64,000 nt of DNA from Rhodospirillales bacterium (GTDB lineage: Bacteria; Pseudomonadota; Alphaproteobacteria; Acetobacterales; Acetobacteraceae): the NCBI GenBank assembly GCA_017304945.1, contig JAFKLG010000067.1:1-64000 (forward strand). The letters run 5' to 3'. The notes under the pieces are model-generated. The model was not told the origin of the DNA. It searched no databases and saw nothing but the letters and a program-made list of their open reading frames with translations. Both the position numbers and the translations under genes were made by a program. Shown here piece by piece: positions 33,957 to 41,745 of the stretch. Each line of letters begins with the position of its first letter. Position 1 is the first letter of the stretch.

Positions 33957-34691
33957 TCAGGCGGCGGCGCGCGGAAGCCGGAGGGGGCGGGTCCGCAGCA
34001 GGCCTGCGCGCCGCCGGTTCGCCTCGTTCAACGCGCGATCGGTGGGTCCCCACGCGATCGGCGTGCAGGCGAGCAGCAGCGTGTCGGGGAACACGGCGCG
34101 GACCAGGTCGAGATCGTGCAGCACGGTGATGATGGTGCGGCCTTCGGCGTGCCAGGCGTCGATCAGGCCCAGCAGCAATTCCTCGGTGGTGGCGTCGACC
34201 GCGGCGAACGGCTCGTCCAGCAGCAGCACCGGCGCGTCCTGCAGGATCAGCCGCGCGAACAGCACGCGCTGGAACTGGCCGGTGGACAAGGCGGCGATCG
34301 GCCGGTCCGCATGGTCCGGCAGCCCGACGGTCGCGAGCGCATCCCGCGCCGCCTCCTGGACCGCCGCCCCGATCCGGCGGAACGGCCCGGAGCGTCCGGC
34401 GACGCCCAGCGCCACCACGTCGCGGCAGGTGATCGGGAACTGGCGGTCGAGTTGGCTGGCCTGTGGCAACAGGGCGATGTCGGCGGAGGCCAGGCTGCCC
34501 CGGTCGATGCGGCCGCCGGCCAGCGGGTGCAGCCCGACCAGGGCGCGCAGCAGGGTGGTCTTGCCGGCGCCGTTTGGCCCCACCAGCGCGGTCAGGCTCC
34601 CGGGCGGAAAGCTGCCGGACACATCCTGTACCGCGACATGGCCCCCATGCCGCAGCGTGACCTGGTCCAAATGGAGGGGTGGCGGCGGCAT
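33957..34691 (-). CDS. znuC: Zinc ABC transporter ATP-binding protein
   Basis: The 244-residue ATPase shows Walker A GPNGAGKTT, a Q-loop in LLPQASQL, an ABC signature altered to ALSTGQFQRVLFAR, Walker B VLLLDEPFAAVD and the switch His in TVLHDLD. The start is the ATG of MPPPPLHLDQ, which overlaps the stop of a 33-codon reading frame as TGATG. That supports translational coupling instead of a free ribosome site. It energises the adjacent permease for zinc import across the inner membrane. The signature loop STGQ instead of SGGQ is seen in related manganese/zinc ATPases, to my recollection. Confidence 0.9.
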   Translation of the reverse strand: MPPPPLHLDQVTLRHGGHVAVQDVSGSFPPGSLTALVGPNGAGKTTLLRALVGLHPLAGGRIDRGSLASADIALLPQASQLDRQFPITCRDVVALGVAGRSGPFRRIGAAVQEAARDALATVGLPDHADRPIAALSTGQFQRVLFARLILQDAPVLLLDEPFAAVDATTEELLLGLIDAWHAEGRTIITVLHDLDLVRAVFPDTLLLACTPIAWGPTDRALNEANRRRAGLLRTRPLRLPRAAA

Positions 34692-34792
34692 CACAGCGCC
34701 CAGGCCACGACGAGCCAGAGGCATGCGATCACGGCGGCAGCGAGGCCGCACCGGGCCAGGACGCCGGAGGTCGGGGCGAGTGGGTCAACCAT
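34691..34792 (-). CDS. 33-residue putative membrane peptide preceding znuC
   Basis: The frame begins MVDPLAPTSG and ends in a hydrophobic stretch (LAAAVIACLWLVVAWAL), predicting a single membrane helix with a short cytoplasmic lead. Its TGA overlaps the znuC ATG by one base, typical of coupled genes. The start codon itself overlaps the Zur-like operator, leaving no room for a normal ribosome site, so it would be translated from a leaderless or very short mRNA. It could be a small regulatory or accessory peptide, or only a leader that delivers ribosomes to znuC. Confidence 0.45.
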   Translation of the reverse strand: MVDPLAPTSGVLARCGLAAAVIACLWLVVAWAL

Positions 34793-34807
34793 GTTACTAT
34801 ATAACGT
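34791..34807 (-). promoter_or_regulatory. Zur-like operator of the zinc transporter operon
   Basis: Read on the minus strand the site is ACGTTATATAGTAACAT, an imperfect palindrome. It matches the proteobacterial Zur consensus ATGTTATANNATAACAT, as I recall it, at 13 of 15 defined bases. It is a strikingly AT-rich island in GC-rich DNA, directly upstream of znuC-znuB. Zur with zinc would bind here and repress the operon. No zur gene is in the window. Confidence 0.75.
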
Positions 34808-34985
34808 TGCACGGCTTGGGCGGCCGCGCAAGGCAATCGGCGGTCACACGAGGTTCACCGCCGCTGCGCGCCCGATCTGCGGGTGGGCCGGCCCAGGGGA
34901 GTCGGCCGAAGGGGGCCGGTCCAACGAGCCGGCCAAGGGGTCGACCAGGGGCCGACCAGCAGGCCGGCCGTGGCAGCCGCCGTGA

Positions 34986-35606
34986 TCAGCCGGCGGAGGC
35001 GATCTGCTGCTGCATGGCGCTGATCAGCGCGTCCACGCTGCTGTTGTTGTGCGCGAGGAAGGAGGCGTAGTCGCTCCGCTGCGTCAGGCGCAGGGACGTG
35101 CCCTCGGCGATCACGTCGATGATCTTGGGCGCGTTGTTCGGGTTGGCGATCACCCAGTCCACGTTGGTGGGCGGATTGTTGGGCCGCTCGACCACCGTGG
35201 AGACGAGCTCGTCCTCATCCTGGCTGCGGCTGCGGCTGATGGTGAAGCGCACGCCCTGATACTCACCGAGTTTGGCGGTGATGGAGGTGACCAGGACCTG
35301 GTGGAACAGCGCAAGATAGCGCTTCTGCTGGTCCGGCGTGGCGGTGCGCCAGAAGCGGCCGAGGCAGAAGCGGCCGACGCCGTCCACGTCCACCGCCTGG
35401 TCGATGATCTGGGTCAGTGCCTGACGCTTCTCGGCAGCGGAACCGGGGCCGTTGACCACGCCGACCAGCTTGTCGCCGGTGGTCTTCACGAAGGTCACCG
35501 CGCGATCACTGCCCGCCTGGGCCAGGGCGACACGGGCGACGCCTGGCAGCGCCGTGAAGGCCGCAGCGGCCGCGGCGAGGGTCAGGACTTGGCGACGATG
35601 CAGCAT
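34986..35606 (-). CDS. mlaC: MlaC-type phospholipid-binding protein (Ttg2/Tol tolerance family)
   Basis: The 206-residue protein has a Tat/Sec-like signal (HRRQVLTLAAAAAAFTALPGVARVALAQA) and the MlaC/Ttg2D fold residues FCLGRFWRTATPDQQKRYLALF and IDVIAEGTSLRLTQRSDYASFL. It should shuttle phospholipids in the periplasm between outer-membrane MlaA and the inner-membrane MlaFEDB complex. It lies 19 bp downstream of mlaA on the same strand, so the two are probably one unit. The ABC components mlaFED are not in the window. Confidence 0.88.
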   Translation of the reverse strand: MLHRRQVLTLAAAAAAFTALPGVARVALAQAGSDRAVTFVKTTGDKLVGVVNGPGSAAEKRQALTQIIDQAVDVDGVGRFCLGRFWRTATPDQQKRYLALFHQVLVTSITAKLGEYQGVRFTISRSRSQDEDELVSTVVERPNNPPTNVDWVIANPNNAPKIIDVIAEGTSLRLTQRSDYASFLAHNNSSVDALISAMQQQIASAG

Positions 35607-35625
35607 TCGGCGTGGTTCTCCGCTG

Positions 35626-36450
35626 TCAGGGGCCGTTCCCGGTGGGACCCGCCTGCTGCGGGAACCACACGGGGATGGTGGCGCGGTTGTCGTTCCGCAG
35701 CGCCTCGATCTGTGCGTGGCGGTGCTGGCGATACAAGCTGCGGAATGTCGCGTACGGGTCCAGTGCCGTCTTCTTGATCTGGTCCAGCGAGTCCAGCACG
35801 CGTTCGCGGGCGTCCACGGCGCTGAGGGCGAACTTACTCCAGCCCAGCGCGGTGACGGCGGCGCCCTGCCCCACCCAGGTGAACGGATCCTGCACGATAT
35901 CGACGCCGAAGCCCACCGCGTCGCGCGGGTCGGAGGGGCCGAGGACGGGCAGGAACAGGAACGGACCTTCCGGCACGCCCCAGCTCGCGAGCGTCATGCC
36001 GAAATCGGAATCGTGGTTCGGGTAGCCCCACTCCTTCGCCACGTCGAAGATGCCGAGCACGCCGACGGTGGTGTTGATCAGGAACCGCATCGTCGTGTCG
36101 CCGGCGCGGCGCGGCTTGCCTTCCAGCATGTCGTTCGACAGCTGGACGGGCGTGCCGAGGTTCGACAGCATGTTGTGGATGCCTTCGCGCACCTTCCCGG
36201 GCACGACAAAGCGGTAGGCCTGGGCCGCCGGACGCAGGATCACGGTGTCGAGCCCGTTGTTCACCGCGTAGAAGACGCGGTTGGTCGGCTCGAGCGGATC
36301 GTTCGTCGCCTTGAAGTCGGCGACCGCATCGGGATCGTCGGCCGGCGGCGGGGTCGCACAGGCAGCCAGCGACAGGGCCAGCAAGCCGGCCACGGCGAGC
36401 TGATGCCACATCCGGGGAAGCGGGTTGAGCGAGGGGAACACGGCGCGCAT
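35626..36450 (-). CDS. mlaA: MlaA (VacJ) family outer-membrane lipoprotein
   Basis: The 274-residue lipoprotein has a signal ending in the lipobox LSLAAC (Cys about residue 31). The MlaA body follows with NDPLEPTNRVFYAVNNGLD, PGKVREGIHNMLSNLGTPV, RFLINTTVGVLGIFDVAKEWG, DFGMTLASWGVPEGPF and GPSDPRDAVG. It should remove mislocalised phospholipid from the outer leaflet of the outer membrane. GAGGAG sits immediately upstream of the first ATG; a second ATG 13 codons later also gives a lipoprotein signal. It is followed by mlaC. Confidence 0.92.
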   Translation of the reverse strand: MRAVFPSLNPLPRMWHQLAVAGLLALSLAACATPPPADDPDAVADFKATNDPLEPTNRVFYAVNNGLDTVILRPAAQAYRFVVPGKVREGIHNMLSNLGTPVQLSNDMLEGKPRRAGDTTMRFLINTTVGVLGIFDVAKEWGYPNHDSDFGMTLASWGVPEGPFLFLPVLGPSDPRDAVGFGVDIVQDPFTWVGQGAAVTALGWSKFALSAVDARERVLDSLDQIKKTALDPYATFRSLYRQHRHAQIEALRNDNRATIPVWFPQQAGPTGNGP

Positions 36451-36721
36451 CGGCTCCTCGGGACTTCCTCAGGCGAGGGTGGGCGCGGCGAAGAGCCGAA
36501 CCGCAATGGGAAAAAGAGAGATCGAACAGGACGGTCACTTAGGGTGCCCCGCGCCGTTCGCCAGCACCAGTGTGCCGACGTTCCGCACGAAACCGAAGCG
36601 GTTGTAGCATGCGCGCCCTCAGGCGCAACAAAGCGGGTGCGCAACGGGGCGTGAACCGCGCGCCCCACCCGCGTCGTGCAAAGTCCTTGCATCGACGTGA
36701 AAAACCGGGAATGCCAGAGCC

Positions 36722-37672
36722 ATGAGCGACGCGACATTGGACGATCCGAAGCCGATCCTGCGGCGTTGGCTGAGCGGCGAACGGGTGGGCCCCCTGCCCG
36801 TCCGCAGCGCCGAGCAGGCACCGCCGCAACTGTCGTTCGAGTTCTTTCCGCCGCGGACCGAGGCTTTGGAGCAACAGCTCTGGACCTGCATCCGCCGGCT
36901 GGAGCCGCTCGCCCCCCGGTTCGTCTCCGTCACCTACGGCGCCGGCGGCTCCACCCAGGCACGCACGCACGCGACCGTCGCCCGCCTGGTGCAGGAAACC
37001 AGCCTGGTGCCCGCCGCCCACCTCACCTGCGTCGGCGCAACCCGCGACGAGGTCGATGCCGTCGCCCGCGCCTATTGGGAGGCCGGCGTCCGCCACATCG
37101 TCGCGCTGCGTGGCGACCCGCCGCCCGGCACCGAGTACGCGCCGCATCCGGGCGGCTACCCGTACGCCGCCGACCTCGTGGCCGGACTGAAGCGGATCGC
37201 CGATTTCGAGATCTCCGTCGCCGCGTACCCCGAGACGCATCCCTCGGCACAGAGCCCCGATGCCGATCTCGACAACCTGAAGCGCAAGCTCGATGCAGGC
37301 GCGACGCGGGCGATCACGCAGTACTTCTTTGATACCTCGGTCTATCTCCGCTTCCTGGAGCGTTGCCTCGCCGCCGGCATCACCGCGCCGATCGTGCCGG
37401 GCATCATGCCGGTGTCGAACTTCGCCCAGGCCGCCAAGTTCTCCGCCATGTGCGGCGCCTCCATCCCGGCCTGGCTCGGACGCATGTTCGAAGGCACGGA
37501 GGACGACGCGGAAATCCGCCGCATGGTCGCGGCCGTGGTGGCGGCGGAACAGGTGCGCGTGCTGCAGGCGAACGGCGTGGACGAGTTCCACTTCTACACG
37601 CTGAACCGCCCCGACCTGACCTATGCCATCGCCCATATCCTGGGCGTCCGCCCGGTGCGCACGCTGGCCTGA
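36722..37672 (+). CDS. metF: 5,10-methylenetetrahydrofolate reductase
   Basis: The 316-residue flavoprotein has the MTHFR N-terminal SFEFFPPRT at about residue 38, VSVTYGAGGST, ALRGDPP, AAYPETHP, ITQYFFD and PGIMPV. It reduces 5,10-methylene-THF to 5-methyl-THF for methionine synthesis. Length matches bacterial MetF with a slightly long N-terminus. No SAM riboswitch was recognised in the 271-bp upstream region shared with divergent mlaA, and no other methionine gene is adjacent. Confidence 0.95.
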   Translation: MSDATLDDPKPILRRWLSGERVGPLPVRSAEQAPPQLSFEFFPPRTEALEQQLWTCIRRLEPLAPRFVSVTYGAGGSTQARTHATVARLVQETSLVPAAHLTCVGATRDEVDAVARAYWEAGVRHIVALRGDPPPGTEYAPHPGGYPYAADLVAGLKRIADFEISVAAYPETHPSAQSPDADLDNLKRKLDAGATRAITQYFFDTSVYLRFLERCLAAGITAPIVPGIMPVSNFAQAAKFSAMCGASIPAWLGRMFEGTEDDAEIRRMVAAVVAAEQVRVLQANGVDEFHFYTLNRPDLTYAIAHILGVRPVRTLA

Positions 37673-37788
37673 CCGCAGGCGGCTCGCCCGCCCGCGGGCT
37701 GCCGGAGCTTCCCTGCGGGTCCGCCGCGGCCGGTTGGCCACGTTCACATGACGTTCTATACCCGACGGGTGCCAGGACCGTCGCATTC

Positions 37789-39978
37789 ATGACCAGCTAT
37801 CTCGACCGCCTGAACCCGGCCCAGCGGGAGGCCGTGGAAACCCTCGACGGCCCGCTGCTCGTCCTGGCGGGCGCCGGCACCGGCAAGACGCGCGTGCTGA
37901 CCACGCGCTTCGCCCATCTCCTGCTGACCGGGCGCGCCTATCCCGGCCAGGTGCTCGCCGTGACCTTCACCAACAAGGCCGCGCGCGAGATGCGGGAGCG
38001 TGTCGCCGCCATCCTCGGCCGCCCCGCCGAAGGCCTCTGGCTCGGCACCTTCCACGCGCTGTGCGCCCGCATGCTGCGCCGGCATGCCGACCTGGTCGGA
38101 CTGACCTCCGGCTTCACCATCCTGGACGGCGACGACCAGCAGCGGCTGCTCAAGCAGGTGATGGAAGCCGAACGCATCGACACCAAGCGCTGGGCGCCCC
38201 CCGCCATGATGGCGGTGATCCAGCGCTGGAAGGATCGCGGCCTGCCGCCCGCCCGCGTGACCCCCGCCGAGAACACCGACTTCGCGAACGGCCGCGCCCG
38301 CGCCATCTACGCCGCCTACCAGGACCGGCTGCGCGCACTGAATGCCGCCGATTTCGGCGACCTGATGCTGCACATGACGGAGATCCTGCGCAGCCATCCC
38401 GACGTGCTCGCGCAATACCACGGGATGTTCCGCTACATCCTGGTGGACGAGTACCAGGACACCAACCTGGTGCAGTATCTCTGGCTGCGGCTGCTCGCCC
38501 AGGGCCATCGCAACATCTGCTGCGTCGGCGACGACGATCAGTCGATCTACTCGTGGCGCGGCGCGGAGGTGGAGAACATCCTCCGCTTCGAAAAGGATTT
38601 CGAGGGCGCCCACATCGTGCGGCTGGAAGCGAACTATCGCTCCACCGCCCCCATCCTCGCCGCCGCCTCCGGCCTGATCGCCCACAATGAAGGCCGGCTC
38701 GGCAAGACGCTGCATCCCGGCCGCGCGGACGCGCAGCAGGGGGAGAAGGTGCAGGTGATCGGCGTGTGGGATTCCGATGAGGAAGCCCGCATGGTCGGCG
38801 ACCGCATCGAGGCGCTGCGTCGCGACGGAAACGCGCTCGCCGAGATGGCGGTGCTGGTGCGCGCCGGCTTCCAGACCCGCGCCTTCGAGGAGCGGCTGAT
38901 CACACTCGGCATCCCCTATCGCGTGGTCGGCGGCCTGCGCTTCTACGAGCGCGCCGAGATCCGCGACGCGATCGCCTATATGCGCGCGACGGTGCAGCCG
39001 GCCGACGACCTGGCCTTCGAGCGCATCGTCAACGTCCCCCGCCGTGGCATCGGCGAGGTCGCGCTGCGCGCCATGCACGAGACGGCGCGATCCGAGCAGA
39101 TGCCGCTGTCGCTCGCCGCGGCCAAGCTGGTGCAGACCGGCGGCGTGAAGGGCAAGGTGAAGGAGAGCCTCGGCACCCTGCTGCAAGGGTTCCTGCGCTG
39201 GCGGGAGATGCTGGAGCGCGACGGCCACGTCGTCACCGTCGCGACCTTGCTCGACGAGAGCGGCTACACCGAGATGTGGAAGCAGGACAAGTCGCCCGAG
39301 GCACCGGGCCGGCTCGAGAACCTGAAGGAACTCGTGCGCGCGCTGGCCGATTTCGAGACGCTGGGCGGCTTCCTCGACCATGTCTCGCTGGTGATGGAGA
39401 ACGAGGAGAATGCGGAAGGTGACCGCGTCTCCCTGATGACGCTGCACGGCGCCAAGGGGCTGGAATTCGACACCGTGTTCCTGCCCGGCTGGGAGGAAGG
39501 CCTGTTTCCCAGCCAGCGCACGATGGACGAGTCGGGCGCCAAGGGGCTCGAGGAGGAGCGGCGGCTCGCCTATGTCGGCCTGACCCGCGCGCGGCGACGG
39601 GCGATCGTAAGCCACGCGGCCAATCGGCGCATCTACGCGAATTGGCAGAGCTCCATCCCCAGCCGGTTCCTGGAGGAGCTGCCAGCCGAACACGTCGAAC
39701 TGGCGGGATCGGCGGCGCTGGCGCGGGATGCGCGGGTCGCGGCGCTGCCGAGTTTCGGCGGGCAGTTCCCGCTGGTGGCGCGACGGACGCGCACCGTCGA
39801 AGCCTGGGAGCAGCCGGCCCGTCCGGCGCGGGCGGACGCGATCCCGGTCGGTGCGCGCGTGTTCCACCAAAAGTTCGGCTACGGGACGGTGACCGCAGCC
39901 GAGGACGAGAAGCTGGACATCGCCTTCGACAAGGCCGGCGCCAAGCGCGTGCTCGACCGCTTCGTAGAGCGAGCGTGA
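37789..39978 (+). CDS. UvrD/PcrA-type superfamily 1 DNA helicase
   Basis: The 729-residue helicase carries the SF1A motifs in order: LNPAQREAV (Q motif), GAGTGKT at 28-34, TFTNKAAREM (Ia), LVDEYQDTN (II), GDDDQSIYSWRGAEV (III), LEANYRS (IV), VSLMTLHGAKGLEFDTVFL (V) and RLAYVGLTRARRR (VI). A C-terminal Tudor-like segment (GARVFHQKFGYGTV) is typical of PcrA/UvrD. It unwinds DNA 3-prime to 5-prime in repair and replication-conflict processing. The start is the ATG of MTSYLDRLNP; longer in-frame extensions run back into metF and are not family-like. Confidence 0.95.
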   Translation: MTSYLDRLNPAQREAVETLDGPLLVLAGAGTGKTRVLTTRFAHLLLTGRAYPGQVLAVTFTNKAAREMRERVAAILGRPAEGLWLGTFHALCARMLRRHADLVGLTSGFTILDGDDQQRLLKQVMEAERIDTKRWAPPAMMAVIQRWKDRGLPPARVTPAENTDFANGRARAIYAAYQDRLRALNAADFGDLMLHMTEILRSHPDVLAQYHGMFRYILVDEYQDTNLVQYLWLRLLAQGHRNICCVGDDDQSIYSWRGAEVENILRFEKDFEGAHIVRLEANYRSTAPILAAASGLIAHNEGRLGKTLHPGRADAQQGEKVQVIGVWDSDEEARMVGDRIEALRRDGNALAEMAVLVRAGFQTRAFEERLITLGIPYRVVGGLRFYERAEIRDAIAYMRATVQPADDLAFERIVNVPRRGIGEVALRAMHETARSEQMPLSLAAAKLVQTGGVKGKVKESLGTLLQGFLRWREMLERDGHVVTVATLLDESGYTEMWKQDKSPEAPGRLENLKELVRALADFETLGGFLDHVSLVMENEENAEGDRVSLMTLHGAKGLEFDTVFLPGWEEGLFPSQRTMDESGAKGLEEERRLAYVGLTRARRRAIVSHAANRRIYANWQSSIPSRFLEELPAEHVELAGSAALARDARVAALPSFGGQFPLVARRTRTVEAWEQPARPARADAIPVGARVFHQKFGYGTVTAAEDEKLDIAFDKAGAKRVLDRFVERA

Positions 39979-39994
39979 CGGGCGCACGAACCTT

Positions 39995-40143
39995 CCCCTC
40001 CCGTCGCGGGAGGGGCGCCCCAAGCCTTCACCCGTCCCCCTCCCGTTGCGGGAGGGGGTCAGGGGGAGCGGGCGTCCCGTGAGTTCGCACGACCAACCCC
40101 AACGCCCCCTCACCCCATCCCTCTCCCGCAAGGAGAGAGGGGG
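39995..40143. repeat. C-rich palindromic repeat cluster
   Basis: Three hairpin-forming units occur between the helicase and prmA genes: at 39995-40015, 40036-40058 (followed by TCAGGGGGAG) and about 40105-40143. Each has a CCCCTCCC-type arm, a short loop and the complementary arm. The same sequence types recur at about 51217, 54228-54357, and inside an SDR gene at 56356. They may act as transcript-end or stability hairpins, or be non-autonomous mobile repeats. Confidence 0.8.
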
Positions 40144-40174
40144 ATTCGACGTCGTTTGACTGGACCGATGCTGC

Positions 40175-41059
40175 ATGCCGCCACGCCACACCACCCCACT
40201 CGAGACCGTCGCCGTCACCGTCCCCGAGGCCGCGCTCGAGGCCTATGAGGCGGCGCTCGACTCCGTCTGTGATACGGTCGGCTTCTTCCGCGACGAGCGA
40301 ACGGGCGACTGGCGTGTCGAGGGCGTCAAGCCGGTCGGCGCGCAGGAACCGGAACTCGCGTCCGCCCTGGCGCTCGCCGCCGCCCTGACCGGCGTCACCG
40401 CCACCGCCGACCGCACCGCGACCGAGGCGGAGGGCTGGCTCGCCCGCACCTATGCGTCGTTCCCCGAACAGGCGATCGGCCGGCGCTTCGCGGTGCGCGG
40501 CACGCATCTGACCGGGCCGGCGACACCCGGCCGGATCACGCTGACGCTCGATGCGGGCGTGGCGTTCGGATCGGGCGAGCACGGGTCCACCCGCGGCTGC
40601 CTGATCGCGTTCGAGACGGTGGCGCGCCGCCGCCCGCGGCGGATCCTGGATCTCGGCACCGGGTCGGGCATTCTGGCGATGGCGGCCATCAAGCTGCTGC
40701 ACCGGCCGGTGCTGGCGACCGATATCGAGCCCTGGTCGGTGCGCGTCACCGGCCGCAACGCGACGCTGAACCGCATCCGCCCGCTGATCCGTCCGTTGCT
40801 GGCGAATGGCTGGCAGCACCCGGCCGTGCGGGGCGCCGGCCCGTACGACCTGGTGTTCGCCAACATCCTGGCGCGGCCGCTCTGCCTGATGGCGAAGGAT
40901 CTCGCGGCGGCGCTGGCACCGAGCGGAACGGCGATCCTGGCCGGGCTGCTGCACACCCAGGTCCACTGGGTCCTGTCCGCCCACCGCCGCCACGGGTTGC
41001 GCCTGGAGCGCATGGTGCGCCAGGGGAACTGGACCACGCTGGTGGTGCGGAAGGCGTAG
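40175..41059 (+). CDS. prmA: 50S ribosomal protein L11 methyltransferase
   Basis: The 294-residue SAM methyltransferase has the PrmA layout: an N-terminal L11-recognition domain and then DAGVAFGSGEHGSTRGCL. SAM motif I is ILDLGTGSGILAMAA, followed by VLATDIEP and DLVFANILARPL. It methylates lysines and the N-terminus of ribosomal protein L11. The motif GSGEHGSTR differs from the common GTGTHPTTR but keeps its spacing. The ribosome site is weak, and the gene follows the palindromic repeat cluster. Confidence 0.88.
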   Translation: MPPRHTTPLETVAVTVPEAALEAYEAALDSVCDTVGFFRDERTGDWRVEGVKPVGAQEPELASALALAAALTGVTATADRTATEAEGWLARTYASFPEQAIGRRFAVRGTHLTGPATPGRITLTLDAGVAFGSGEHGSTRGCLIAFETVARRRPRRILDLGTGSGILAMAAIKLLHRPVLATDIEPWSVRVTGRNATLNRIRPLIRPLLANGWQHPAVRGAGPYDLVFANILARPLCLMAKDLAAALAPSGTAILAGLLHTQVHWVLSAHRRHGLRLERMVRQGNWTTLVVRKA

Positions 41060-41084
41060 CAGGCCCGGTCGCACCACGCGCCCG

Positions 41085-41180
41085 TGGCGTGGTCGGCGAC
41101 GCCCCTCGCGCCGCGGTCGCGACGCCCTTCGCGGCGTGGTCGGCGACGCCCCTCGCGGCCTGGTCGGCGACGCCCGCCCC
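41085..41180. repeat. Degenerate 24-28 bp tandem repeat after prmA
   Basis: GTGGTCGGCGACGCCC-type units recur three to four times, with variable ends, directly after the prmA stop. They are part of a 333-bp gene-free stretch (41060-41392) otherwise filled by the palindromic element described next. Confidence 0.65.
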
Positions 41181-41183
41181 CCG

Positions 41184-41370
41184 GTGTCATGGTCGGCGAA
41201 GGCCGACCATCCACGACTGCGCGCGGCACCGAAAGTCGTGGATGGCCGCCCTGCGGCGGCCATGACACGGGGGCAAACACGCGGCGGCCATGACACGGCG
41301 GTGGGGACGGCCTCCCTCAACACCCGGCCATGACACGGGGGCAAACCTGCGGGGGCGATGACACCGGGGG
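41184..41370. repeat. GTGTCATGG...CCATGACAC palindromic element with extra half-copies
   Basis: The core (41184-41268) runs from GTGTCATGGTCGGC to GCGGCCATGACAC, with internal CCATCCACGACT and AGTCGTGGATGG arms, so the whole can fold into a long hairpin. At least three additional CCATGACAC-type half units follow up to about 41365. The same element, with two extra half units, is inserted in the coding region of hpnG at 62957-63107. Similar palindromes are common in alphaproteobacterial genomes, to my recollection. No gene is visible here. Confidence 0.8.
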
Positions 41371-41392
41371 GGCCCCGGCACAGCCCCCGCGC

Positions 41393-41713
41393 TCACCCCT
41401 CGTCCAGCGCCGCCTCGGCCGTGCGCACCGCCTGCAGCGGCACCGGGGCGCGTCCCACGACACGGCCGCCGACGCAGGCAAGCCAGGCCCCGTCCGGCGG
41501 CTCCCCGGGCCGCAGCTCCACCACCCGCGCCTGCGGGTCGCGCGCCACCGCGGGAAACGAGCGCCAGCCGGTCGATAAGGGGCCCTGAACGCGAACGACG
41601 CGGGCGATGGCCTCGCCCGCGTCGTTGAACCCGATCCACTCCAGGGTCCGGGGGGTCACCCCGACACCCTCGTCTTGCCGTCCCCGCGTCCAATGGAGGC
41701 GGGAACCGCTCAT
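41393..41713 (-). CDS. Hypothetical protein (106 aa)
   Basis: The product has a globular-looking composition (LEWIGFNDAGEAIARVVRVQGPLSTGWRSFP...) with no membrane segment and no family I recognise. The first residues are less natural, and no clear ribosome site precedes the ATG, so the true start may be internal, for example near GVTPRTLEW. It lies just downstream of fusA on the same strand, with 32 bp between. Confidence 0.5.
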   Translation of the reverse strand: MSGSRLHWTRGRQDEGVGVTPRTLEWIGFNDAGEAIARVVRVQGPLSTGWRSFPAVARDPQARVVELRPGEPPDGAWLACVGGRVVGRAPVPLQAVRTAEAALDEG

Positions 41714-41745
41714 CTAGCCGTGGCCGCCGACACCGGCGGCCGCCA

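Noticed and set aside
33015..34985. Long plus-strand frame opposite ridA, znuB and znuC
   Set aside because: The product is Gln/His/Arg-rich low complexity, whereas the minus strand encodes clear ABC-transporter motifs.
36451..36721. Search for a SAM or SAH riboswitch upstream of metF
   Set aside because: No recognisable conserved core or terminator/antiterminator pair was found in the 271-bp interval.
37756..40218. 820-codon frame antisense to the helicase
   Set aside because: The helicase motifs on the plus strand are complete; the antisense product lacks any family feature.
41187..41693. 168-codon minus-strand frame overlapping the 106-residue hypothetical
   Set aside because: Its C-terminal part is translated palindromic repeat and its composition is Arg/Gly-rich; the alternative frame looks more protein-like.
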